Source: Forficula auricularia | Taxonomy: Eukaryota; Arthropoda; Insecta; Dermaptera; Forficulidae | Assembly (NCBI GenBank): GCA_024734495.1 | Contig: JALMQS010000085.1 | Span: forward strand, 974,474-1,038,473 | Direction: 5' to 3' | Length of the DNA stretch: 64,000 nucleotides | Part shown: positions 55,486-64,000 of the stretch, piece after piece | Layout: each line of letters begins with the position of its first letter | Numbering within the stretch: position 1 is the first letter of the stretch | Notes under the pieces: model-generated | Seen by the model: the letters and a program-made list of their open reading frames with translations, nothing else | Databases searched by the model: none | Told to the model about the DNA's origin: nothing | Position numbers and translations under genes: made by a program

Positions 55486-55527
55486 CGAGACTATAGTTTC
55501 GAGGGCTTTGTCCTCTTCATCAGTCTA
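55486..55527 (-). ncRNA. Hammerhead ribozyme-like motif
   Basis: On the minus strand: CUGAUGA (complement of 55517-55523), extra A, helix II GAGG...CCUC with one inner mismatch, GAAAC, UAUA, GUC (complement of 55489-55491). Helix I is limited to GA/UC next to the core; the long element arms continue beyond. Confidence 0.55.
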
Positions 55528-55592
55528 TTTCAATGGGTTCACTGGAATTAATTTATGAGATTCATAAATTAATTTTAGTGAATCCATTGTAA

Positions 55593-55632
55593 TAGACTGA
55601 TGAAGCAAAAGACCTCGAAACTATAGTCTCTA
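55593..55632 (+). ncRNA. Hammerhead-like motif, helix II broken
   Basis: Helix I UAGA (593-596) pairs with UCUA (629-632); CUGAUGA (597-603); GAAAC (617-621), UAUA, GUC (626-628). The helix II strand GCAAAAGACCTC no longer pairs, so this copy should be inactive. Confidence 0.5.
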
Positions 55633-55848
55633 TAAATAAATAAAATTTATAATTCCAGCAGAAGACATTCTTTTATTGTCTCCTTCAAAATCACTATAAC
55701 TTTTAATCTCAATTTATAGATATTGCTTTGTTTTGTATAAAATTAAATTTAAAAGGCGCTTTGTTCAGAGCAGCTAAGTTTGCGGATTTATAAGAAATAA
55801 TCAATAAGATTGGAGTAATTTTTGGATACGGACTGATAAGTGAATTAA

Positions 55849-56154
55849 GTGGATATTGATGAGGCAGTCCAAAAAAAGAAGAAGATAATTTACACTATCT
55901 TTTTATTCATAAAACCGACGTTTCGGAGGCTATTCCCTCCTTCTTCAGGATTTTGAAAAGTCAGTGAAGGAAATCCAATGCGGCATTCCCCTCTGCCTCC
56001 TCTTTCAGTGGCAGTAACAATAATATCTTGTATTTCATTCTCAGCAGAATTACATTATTAGAAGGAGGGAATAGCCTCCGAAACGTCGGTTTTATGAATA
56101 AAAAGATAGTGTAAATTATCTTCTTCTTTTTTGGACTGCCTCATCAATATCCAC
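55849..56154. mobile_element. Foldback element, GATGAGGCAGTCC family, copy 2
   Basis: Arms of about 105 bp: GTGGATATTGATGAGGCAG at the left and its inverse at the right, then AGATAATTTACACTATCTTT and CCGACGTTTCGGAGGCTATT with their inverses. The arms are much better conserved than in the copy at 3811. The left arm holds the full hammerhead-like motif, the right arm its 3' half. Confidence 0.8.
55911..55954 (-). ncRNA. Hammerhead ribozyme-like motif, well paired
   Basis: On the minus strand: helix I AAAAUC (complement of 55949-55954) pairs with GGUUUU (complement of 55911-55916), six pairs; CUGAAGA (complement of 55942-55948); one extra A; helix II GGAGG/CCUCC; GAAAC; GUC with predicted cleavage after the C opposite 55917. 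Helix III is ACGU, implying dimeric action if active. Confidence 0.65.
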
Positions 56155-56519
56155 TGAAATAATCAATCTTTGCTTAATAAAATCTATATTCACTAGGGAT
56201 TGCAATCCTGAAAACTGGATCCGGTAATCCAGCGGATCCGGCATCAGTAAACGTCTACCGGAACCGTTAAATTAAAAAAAAATACATACACCCCGATTTC
56301 TTTGAAAAATACTCGCGTTGTTTCATGAGTAGCTATTTAAATGCGTGGGGTGTACCTAATTCTTGTGAACTCATTTGATTAAGATTGATTTAGTTAGATT
56401 TAATATAAGTCACTAAGATTACAAGATATCATTAATTAATAACATTTACTCTAACATCTAGTAAGACTGAATTTAACTGCCTGCCATTATCTTATTATTA
56501 CTAATATAAAATTACAATT
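56155..56519. other. Unassigned, possible hAT end
   Basis: Near 56197 GGGATTGCAATCCTGAAAAC with inverted GGATCC blocks resembles a hAT terminus, but I find no partner. The rest is AT-rich. Confidence 0.35.
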
Positions 56520-57030
56520 TAAGGTAGTTCTTTCACAAATGCAAAAATTCAAGAAGTCTTCGAAACTTTTGGAATTTAAGGTCATTAAAATCATAATTTA
56601 CAGACTATTAAAATTTGAAAACGATTTACCACACCAAACATGAAATAATTGAAATTAAAAATTAAATTTTTTACATATGGTAGATTGGGAAAGGGTGGGA
56701 AAATGATCATTATTACATTTTTTTCACCATCTTGATGAAAAACTAATATTTGTTAGAATAATATGTTCGGAGTAACTTAAATAAAAATTGAACTTATTTA
56801 CCACGTAGTTTTGATAAAAAAAAAACATATTTGGCGATTATTTTTAGTGGAGGGATATAAGATCAATGGCTTGGAAACGATCCATTCATAAAGAGGATAT
56901 AGTAATGTGAGATGTTAAAAAACATAACCTAACATTTTAGCAGGGTTCATATGTATAGAGTGGTTATGATGCTAAATCTTTTTGTGTGGATTGTCGCGAA
57001 AGAAATATCTTAACTAGTAACACTATGTGT
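56520..57030 (-). repeat. Repeat R, reverse copy
   Basis: It matches 15600-16540 inverted: AAGGTAGTTCTTTCACAAAT, ATGGTAGATTGGGAAAGGGTG, CATCTTGATGAAAAACTAAT and GAGTGGTTATGATGCTAAA. It lacks the LINE tail that interrupts the other copy, so it shows the pre-insertion arrangement. Confidence 0.65.
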
Positions 57031-57336
57031 ACTAGATTTTTATTGATAATTCGTGATTGTTTGTTGATTATTACAGTTTAAATAAAGTTGATTTCATAAG
57101 AAATTAACGTTTTTTTATAAACTTTGTAATATACACTTAATTGATTACCTTTTATCCGGGGATAGTTCAGTTTATATGATGGTCCAGAACCTAACAAATC
57201 ATTTTAATAAAAGTCTCATTTTTTTCGAGTTATAGGCATTTTTTTGAAATTCCTAAATATTGAGATGCTGTGACAACAAATTTACATATTTTATTATTCT
57301 AATGTTTGTTACGAAATCATGAATAAATCTGCTATT
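57031..57336. repeat. AGTCTCAT-ATTTACATATT repeat
   Basis: The stretch 57200-57330 (AATAAAAGTCTCAT, CGAGTTATAGGCATTT, CAAATTTACATATTTTATTA) recurs at 62990-63130. No gene or inverted end. Confidence 0.5.
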
Positions 57337-58845
57337 TTTTTTTTTTTTTTTTTATAAATATACTGATACAAGAAGAAGTTGCACCAAGAAGGTACAACCT
57401 CTGTAGTCCGTGGTGGACCCTTGTAACGTGAAGATAAGAGGAGATTTAGTGATTGGGTAGAAGTCGAAGGTATCTGTGGATGCTGGTCTTGAAAGATTGA
57501 AGGTCATAAGTTGCTGGAAAGACGGTCGGGGGAAGAGAGTTCCAGTCTCTAGATGTCATGGGGATAAATGAATTGGCGAATGCGTTTGTTCGATTAGTAT
57601 CTAGTTTAAGCGCGTAGGGGTGTTGAGTTTTAGAAAATCGTGTATTTCTGCGCAAATGAAGCCCTTGGTGGGATTATCGATTTAATTTCGTCAGAACAAA
57701 AGCCATGGTAGTATCTATAAAAAAGGGAAAGGGCGGAGACAGATCTACGATGGGCTAGGGAGTCGAGAGTGTCAGTTAATGTAGGATCGCCTATCAGTCT
57801 GATAGCTCGTCTCTGAATTGCGTCCAGGGTTTCAAGAGAATACTTGGGGGCCCCTCTCCACAAATGCGAGCAATATTCAAGACAGGGGCGAATTTGAGCC
57901 TTGCATAATATAAGGAGTTGAGTGGGGGTGAAAAATCGTTTGGTTCGGAAAAGAAAGCCAAGCTTACATGCTGCAGCCTTTGCTACTGAGATAATATGGT
58001 CATTCCAAGAGAGGTCAGAACCTAAGGAGACACCTAACAATGATATTTTATTACGGAATTCCAATGAGCTTGAATCAAAGGAAATGTCCGGAAGGTTCCT
58101 ATCTGCGCGTCTAGAAATTAGGCAGCATTGTGTTTTACCAGCATTAAAGTTTACCAAGTTGTGAGATCCCCATTTTTTAGCATGCTTAAGTCTGAATTTA
58201 TTGAGGAGGCTATGTTTGCGCGATCGTCTAGTAAGGATTGAGCGTTGTGGAGGGTGCTATCATCAGCGTAACAATGTATTGGATTGGAGGGCAGATTTAA
58301 TAGGTCATTAATATAGATAATAAAGAGCGTGGGAGAAATGACTGAGCCCTGAGGAACTCCAGCATTAGTATTAAAGGACGAGGATGATATTCCGTCAACC
58401 TCGACTTTAATAGAGCAGTTTGAGAGAAAGCTCTCAAGCAACTTGCAGAGGCTCGGGGGGAGGCCAAATGCAGGTAATTTGGCAAGAAGATTTTTGTGCC
58501 AAACTTGATCGAAGGCCTTTGAAATGTCTAAGCCTATTACGAAAGTCTCTTTACCAGTCTCTAGTGCTTTATTCCACATATGAGTTATATATGCTAAAAT
58601 GTCGCCGGTGGACCGAGATTGTCTAAAGCCAGTATTGACTATCATGGATTAGGTTATTATGATTCTAAATGGTGAAGAACTTGCTCATTAATTATTTTTT
58701 CCATGATTTTGGAAAGAACCGAAGTTATAGCGATCGGATCGATAATTGGGTACATTTGAAGAATCTCCTTTTTTTTATTGGTTGAATTCTTGCAGTTTTC
58801 CAGCTCCCCGGAAATGAGCCAGTGGTATAAGAAAGTTTGTATTGA
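57337..58845 (-). mobile_element. 5'-truncated CR1/jockey-type LINE
   Basis: Minus-strand non-LTR retrotransposon. It covers the last part of the reverse transcriptase domain, the C-terminal region, a ~90-bp 3' untranslated region and a poly(A) tail (T run at about 57337-57353). Translation beyond 58645 gives PKKGDSSNVPNY-like and SKIMEKIINEQVLHH, which places the break about 60 codons before the intact RT frame. Shorter relics of the same family lie at 15896, 35460, 36200 and 51235. Confidence 0.85.
57446..58840 (-). pseudogene. Non-LTR retrotransposon reverse transcriptase, frameshifted
   Basis: This encodes an RNA-dependent DNA polymerase that would copy LINE RNA at a nicked target. Frame 1 (58645-58151): GFRQSRSTGDIL, then LDISKAFDQVWH with the first catalytic Asp, GVPQGSVISPTLFIIYINDL, and YADD with the catalytic Asp pair. 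Frame 2 (58157-57630): the thumb/connector with FNAGKTQ, LGVSLGSDLSWNDHI, and LEYCSHLWRGAP. Frame 3 (57655-57446): FIPMTSRDWNSLPPTVFP and LQSFKTSIHRYLRLLPNH before the stop. Two frameshifts, near 58155 and 57645, and the upstream stop in the PKKGDSS region make it non-functional, but all catalytic residues of the RT core are kept. No endonuclease domain remains. The motif set fits the CR1/jockey group; the exact clade is not decided. Confidence 0.9.
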
Positions 58846-60596
58846 CCAGAATTCAAAATAAAACCATAAGTACTATACTTTTGGAGAAAAAAATATTTTT
58901 GCCTGACTTATGTTTTAAAAAATGTTGATCAGCTATAACAAAATCTATAGCTAGACTAGCATGGATAGCTATTTAAGAAATTGGCCCATTTAGTCGAGAT
59001 TCCAAAATGCTACAACACTTTGTACTTCCTTCTTTAAAAAAATAGCTAATTAAAAAAATATTTTGATAATGTTTTTTTATTTAATATGTCCATCAATTGT
59101 ATCGCATCTTAATTGAACTAATCTTTGCCTATTATAGACACATTATTATATTATTAGTATACATTATTATATTACACCCTGTATTTATCAACATCAAGCA
59201 GAAGACACACTCTTTAACTTATTTATATTCTGCTTACTCTTAGTGATATCTAACTTTAATGAGGCGCGCCCATTGTGCTCATGAAACAGCTTCAAATCCT
59301 GAAATAGACTCATTATCTTATTTAGACCAGATTAATTAATTAAACATGACTTTGATTGATTAGGATGACAAGACTGGACAGTTCTTTACTAAAATACACA
59401 ATTCTCGGTCATTTTTTTCTGATACTCAAATAAATAAGCCGGGCAAGAGCATTTCGGGATCGCTTACCGATGATTCCGTAACTAATAAATATTATATTAT
59501 CATTGATCATAGTAAATAATAACATATTCTTATTTAAGTTTAGTTTTAGAACATAGCTTTTTAAAATACTGAATTAATATTATAATTTTATTATTATTTA
59601 ATATTAAAAAAAAAATACTCATCTATACTGAAACAAAGAATAAACTATAGGTATTTAAAGTACAATGTTGAAGTAGCTAGATCTGAACTACTGGCCTATG
59701 GAGTGGCTGCATAGAAAATATTGGATTAGTGACCTTTTATCGCTATTATAATTCTTGAGGACCTGGTATTGAATACATATTTTTGAAAGTACTTGAGATT
59801 CCAAATATATTCTTATTTGTCGTTGATAAGGAGGGAATGAGTTAATTCGTGAAATTTTTCCAGAATTTTATTTAAGTATTGGAATGAAATTGAGATAGTA
59901 CAAAAATCATATAAAAATGGCTTCTTTAGGGTTCTCACATACGGTCATTTTAATTCGAAATAAATTTAAAAAACCTTTTATTTTTCTTAAAAAAGATCAT
60001 TGAGAAATACTTCATATTCTATAATAAACAAATATTTTTTATTTTTTTACCATATAAAATTAGACCGCCCCCCCCCCTCGCCCCAAATTAATCACTAGAT
60101 TAAACTCTTAATACGATTTTTGATGAATGCATTAATGGTAACTCTTAAATTTCAAGTTTGTACACTTATCTTATTTAATTTACGAGCTATAATAATGATC
60201 TGACAGACAAACATTAAGACACTGTGAGGTCTCGTTTTTCTTTTTAAACAGAACCCTAACAAGGTTCTAATAATTTTCTGTTTTTAACGTCATTCTATAT
60301 CTAGATGTATGTTATTTAAAATATTTTATATATAGGGGAGATGGTAAGCCTTTTCCCTATGGTAAAGTCACGTGGCGTGTTTAAGCTACAATTATATCTA
60401 CCTACATATAGTATTATATATTTTAATTATTTTACGTAGCATATAGTTTCAAAATTTTACCTTCGCCATGAATGTTATTATTTTGGCAGTGTCTGGCTTA
60501 ACTATATACTAATAATCAGTGTCTGATTAGATAATTTTTCAGAGGGAATTTTCCACTCAAAATATATTAAATTAAAAATCTAATTTATCTAAATTA
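58846..60596. other. AT-rich DNA, almost featureless
   Basis: Near 59190 the string CATCAAGCAGAAGACACACTC echoes arm sequence of the GTCTTCTGCTGG foldbacks. A poly-C run sits at 60066-60078. No gene or element border recognised. Confidence 0.4.
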
Positions 60597-60955
60597 ATTG
60601 TAAACAATGGGTTGTCTCGACGAAAAATAGACCGATTTTATGACAGGGTTCGGGGAAAGATCCAGTTCCCTACAAATGCGCAGATATTACTTGCCTGCAT
60701 ATCCGAAGGGGAGAACTAGGAAAGCTGGTTCTTCAATTCCTTATATCTCTGGGCTGTGATATTTTTTGATGAGTTTTTAGGTTGCTATTTATTTTTTTAT
60801 TTTTTTATTTTATCTTTATTTTTTATTTTTTATTTTTTTTTTTTTAAATTTGTTGTTTTGATTTTTGTAGAGTTAATGTGAATATATTGGCTGGCAAAAT
60901 GGGTTTGTGCCCGATGCCAATAAATAATATAAAAAAAAAAAAAAATTGTAAACAA
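60597..60955 (+). mobile_element. 5'-truncated LINE tail with 11-bp target duplication
   Basis: The 11-bp repeat ATTGTAAACAA occurs at 60597-60607 and 60945-60955. Between them lie a short C-terminal coding remnant (one frame reads LQMRRYYLPAYPKGRTRK and stops soon after), a 3' region with T-rich tracts, and the 3' end TTTGTGCCCGATGCCAATAA followed by a poly(A). This is the signature of target-primed insertion. The family differs from the LINE at 57337-58845. Confidence 0.8.
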
Positions 60956-61481
60956 ATACATTGAAATATATTTACATTTAATATTCAAAAACAAAACATT
61001 ATACTAGGGTCAGAACACCCCCCCAGGACAGGACCGATGGGATGAGTAAGACAAACCGTTTCTTATGGCAAACTAACCGTAATTAGATATATTTCATATG
61101 TTTAATCAATAAATATGTTCTTTTTAACTTCTTAAAGTATCTATTTGTTTTAATTAAAAAAATTCCCAGTAAATATTTTGGTTTGTGGGTTGACCCCCCC
61201 CCCGATGAAAATTTTCTGCCTACCCCTGTGCAATATAGGTTTTCCATTAGACATTATTTTAATAAATTATGATTTTAAAGTTTAAATAATCTTTTTATTT
61301 TTTTGGTGAAGAATTTATAATTTTATATTTAGTTTTAAATTGTATGACTTGGTTATAAATATAGATAATATGTATTTTACACATGAACTAAAAATTCTCC
61401 TAAATCAATAATATATTTACATTTATATCAGATATCACTTGTGACGAGTAAAAAACATTTCTAAAATTAAAATATTTTGAC
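60956..61481. other. AT-rich DNA, nothing recognised
   Basis: Poly-C runs at 61018 and 61196 precede GAT-rich sequence; these resemble element ends but no partner is seen. No mariner left terminus was found here. Confidence 0.4.
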
Positions 61482-62131
61482 TCACTCACGGCCCGCATCT
61501 ACAGTTTTGCCCGGTTTTAGCAGCTCATAATACAGCAAACCTTTTTGGTCCCACCAGATGCACAGCATTGTTTTCTTTCCGAACCGATTCTGCCGTGGGG
61601 TCGATGGTGCCGCTTCTCCATGTGAAATCCATGACTTTTCGCGCTTGGGAATGTCGAAATAGATCCACTTTTCATCTCCCGTGACGATACAATACAGAAT
61701 CGACTTCCTTTCTTGACGAACCAGCAACATTTCAGTCATCATTTTTGGCTTCTCCATTTGCCGGTCGTTCAAGCCATGTGGCACCCATCTGCCTTCCTTG
61801 TGGATCTTTCCAATGCTTTCAGCCGGTCACCAACTGTTCTGCGGCCTACTCCGAGTCTCTCTGCAAGCATTCCTTGCGATTGGCGCGGATCTTCTGCCAG
61901 CAAGTCCTCCAGGTCAGCATCCTCAAACTTTTTCGGCTGTCCAGGCCGCTCCTTGCGTTCACATCAAAATCACCACTTCGAAACCGTCCAAACCAACGTT
62001 GGCAGATTTTTTCAGATGGAGCATGGTCCCCATAAACTCCCCGAGCCGTTTCCGCAGCCGATTTCTTCATTAAAAAATAGTTCAACATCACCTCCCGCAA
62101 ATGCTCTTTTTTCGGCACAAAATCCGCCATG
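61482..62131 (-). pseudogene. Mariner transposase, frameshifted and C-terminally truncated
   Basis: The start MADFVPKKEHLREVML lies at 62129, and the N-terminal helix-turn-helix region continues through YFLMKKSAAETARGVYGDHAP and RWFGRFRSGDFDV. After about 95 codons the frame is lost; translation in other frames recovers further transposase, including WVPHGLN-type linker (from about 61784) and VTGDEKWIYFD with the first catalytic Asp. It continues with SWISHGEAAPSTPRQNRFGKK, MLCIWWDQKG and LLKPGKTVDAGRE, then a stop at 61482-61484. The second and third catalytic Asp are absent. The motif set is that of Mos1/mauritiana-type mariners (DD34D when complete). No active enzyme can be made. Confidence 0.85.
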
Positions 62132-62314
62132 TTTACAAGCCAATATCTCATACACAAATGAACCGAATGTTGACATGTTATATACCGTTTGAAAGGTGAT
62201 TACCAACACTATAAAACCAAAAAAATATTTGGATGAGTTTGGTGGAAAAATACCGAAATGACACCTGTTAGAAAAAAGGACATTATTAACCGCCAAACCT
62301 AGTATACCTCAAAG
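61482..62314 (-). mobile_element. 3'-truncated mariner (Mos1-like) element
   Basis: The 5' terminus, on the minus strand, is CTTTGAGGTATACTAGGTTT and GGCGGTT (62314-62288) next to a TA at 62315-62316. The AGGTRTAC and GGCGGTT blocks resemble Mos1-type inverted repeats. A ~160-bp leader and a transposase frame follow. The element ends abruptly at about 61482 with no second terminus, so about the last third is missing. Confidence 0.8.
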
Positions 62315-62316
62315 TA

Positions 62317-63187
62317 TTATAGAGCTTCATCAATATTTAAAATAAATAATAAAACCAAAAAGATTTAAATTATTTCTTTCCTTCTTGACCTAAGTTCCAA
62401 AATAACTCTAAAAGTGGAAAGGCAGCAATTAGTTATACGTTGTTTTAAATGTTAATTTCCTGTTTATTGGTAGGTCACTCAATATGTCTGCTGGTAAATG
62501 TCGGGAAATTTGTTCATTAAAATCCATTAAAGTAAATCGACATAACCGTGAACGTTGTAATTTCATTGCCATTTGTTAATAACCGAGGGTGCAGAGAGGC
62601 TTGTGCATTTCTCCTGCCACCCCTTAGAACATTTCTTCCCTTTTATTTTCACTCCTAACACCCCAACTACCCCTGTGTTATTTCTCCCTTCTTAATTGTG
62701 GTGTGTGAAATGCTCTCATAAATATGTCTTCAATTAAATTAGTGCAAAGGCGAATGAGAACTCAACAGAAATGTTTCTCTTGGATATTGATGAAGTAGGT
62801 ACATATAAAAGAAAAAAGTACCAAAAGATCATAAATCCAAATAAAATAAAATAATGACTTTCCTATACTTGTGGCTTATTTTTCTACTAGACAACAAATA
62901 GACATATTACATAATATATAGGGTGTTCCTTATCACAACGATAAACCGTGAACAAAGAATAGGGTAATTTAAAACGGTCTTAAACATAAAACATTTTTTT
63001 AATAAAAGTCTCATAGTTTTCGAGTTATAGACATTTTTTGGTCAAAATCGCTACCCTGCCCTAAATATTTAGATACTGTGGCTACAAATTTACATATTTT
63101 ATTATTCTAATTTTTGTTGCGCAATCCAGAATAATCCTGCTATAGATCAGAATTCAAAATAAAACAAAAAGTACTATATCAGGGGTG
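62317..63187. other. AT-rich DNA with a repeat trace
   Basis: 62990-63130 repeats the 57200-57330 block. A TATAGGGTGTTCCTTATC start at 62918 looks like a mariner-type end without a partner. The part 62450-62760 is less AT-rich and single-copy in the window. Confidence 0.4.
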
Positions 63188-63407
63188 GCCACTAACCTTA
63201 ACTTTGGGAGCCGCAAAATTTTAAAACTGTTTCAAAGCGAGCCAGATTGTTTGGAGATTAATTAATGGTTTATTAAAAAAAAGACACATTTTTTTATCTT
63301 ATAAAATATAAATGAAGTAACATATATTTTTGGCTCTACTTACTTATAACATTACAAATTACATATTAATTTAATTTTTGTATTATTATTTTTTAAATTA
63401 AATTATT
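63188..63407 (+). mobile_element. hAT-type terminus, fragment
   Basis: CAGGGGTGGCCACTAACC followed by GGGAGCCGCA is typical of hAT ends. No right terminus lies before the next repeat, so it is truncated or joined to it. Confidence 0.45.
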
Positions 63408-64000
63408 ATACAGGGTGGGGCATAAAGATCTACCACATTTCGAAGAGATATAAAAAAATTAACTAGAAAAAAACTAAATATATTTTTGAAAAGAAAATAA
63501 ATGAAATTTTTTTAAATGTATTTTAAACATTACCAAAGAAAAAGGGGAGGGGTAAAAAAATTCTATCCCTTTTGACCAAACTCAACCATATTGTGTATAC
63601 ATATTGTGTGAATCCCCAGAAGGCTAGAAATGCAAAAACTAACTAAATTTTGTATACATAGTTTGGTCAAAAGGGCTAGAATTTTCATTTTTGACCCTCC
63701 TCCCATTTTGGATGGTTAGTTTCTGGCCTTCTGGTGGTCCACAGAATATGTATACAAAAATTAGTTGAGTTTGATCGAAAGGGCTAGAATTATCGTTTTT
63801 GACCCCCCCCCCCTATTTTGGGTATAAGTTCCTCCTCCCATTTTGGATGGTTAGTTTCTAGCCTTCTGGGAGTCCACAGAATATGTATATAAAATTTGGG
63901 TTAAGTTTGGTCGGAAGGGCTAGAATTTTCATTTTTGACCCCCCCCCCCACTTTTTTTTTCGTCTGATATAATGTTTAAAACACATTAAAAAAAAATATT
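63408..64000 (+). repeat. ACAGGGTGGGGCATAAAG repeat with minisatellite array
   Basis: This parallels 53735 onward: TACAGGGTGGGGCATAAAGA, A-rich DNA, then minisatellite units in two orientations, with TATACATAGTTTGGTC, ATATGTATACAAAAATTAG and poly-C stretches. The units left of about 63640 and those to the right are inverted relative to each other. The window ends inside the structure. Confidence 0.6.

Larger units (their letters stand above)
55428..55687. mobile_element. Foldback with two hammerhead-like motifs
   Basis: The arms GAAGGAGACAATAAAAG, GTCTTCTGCTGGAATTATAA and GAGACTATAGTTTCGAG mirror each other; the loop also folds (TTCATAAATTAATTTTAGTG region). Both arms end in a motif of the CUGAUGA...GAAACUAUAGUC type pointing outward, one on each strand. 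Same family as 14117-14268. Confidence 0.75.

Noticed and set aside
1..64000. Bacterial-type features (operons, ribosome binding sites, CRISPR, attachment sites).
   Set aside because: Gene density, composition, SINEs, LINEs, Helitrons and polymerase III boxes are all eukaryotic; no such feature was found.

Overview
The window looks like a repeat-saturated, AT-rich stretch of an arthropod (most likely insect) nuclear genome. Grounds: base composition, a CR1/jockey-type LINE reverse transcriptase, two Tc1/mariner remnants, non-autonomous Helitrons, tRNA-derived SINEs, hAT and PIF/Harbinger MITEs, and a Cys-rich exon of a type I associate with insect multi-copy genes. I see no intact host protein-coding gene, rRNA or CRISPR. 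The long stretches without a repeat label hold only short ORFs and read as intergenic or intronic DNA.

Layout. 0-3 kb: pieces of an interspersed family (here 'family A'), a PIF/Harbinger MITE and a SINE. 4.6-6 kb: an element with ~410-bp inverted arms around a decayed Cys-rich coding segment. 6.4-9.4 kb: a foldback, a SINE and a hAT-like element. 9.9-17 kb: a cluster of foldback elements carrying hammerhead-like cores. 18.5-19.3 kb: a ~125-bp satellite. 22-28.3 kb: two related foldbacks flanking a 3.7-kb composite that holds an inverted array of ~363-bp units, each with a tRNA-like cloverleaf. 29.5-38.4 kb: family A copies broken by precisely placed Helitrons, one Helitron containing a satellite and a hAT MITE. 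39.5-40.7 kb: a deleted mariner split by a nested 623-bp transposon with an 8-bp target duplication. 41-44 kb: more foldbacks with hammerhead-like tips. 44.6 kb: a second copy of the SINE. 48.3-49.3 kb: a tRNA-like gene between two 131-bp direct repeats. 51-57 kb: Helitrons, minisatellites and hammerhead-bearing foldbacks. 57.3-62.3 kb: a broken LINE RT ORF, a 5'-truncated LINE tail with an 11-bp target duplication, and a truncated mariner.

The most striking result is a recurrent RNA-like motif in eight or more unrelated long hairpins: CUGANGA, one extra nucleotide, a helix II hairpin, GAAA, a very short or palindromic helix III, then UH. Helix I and helix II are paired in most copies although their sequences differ from family to family. 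This is the architecture of a type I hammerhead ribozyme with a one-base insertion in the core, placed at or near the tip of a foldback. Hammerheads with short helix III are known from Penelope-like retroelements and retrozymes; whether these hairpins derive from such elements is inference.

The genes do not form a pathway. What cooperates here are mobile-element parts: the LINE machinery could have mobilised the SINEs (both SINE families share a 3' tail), and absent autonomous Helitrons, hATs and PIFs would have moved the rest. Coordinates were read by eye; repeat edges without a target duplication are accurate to roughly 5-20 bases.
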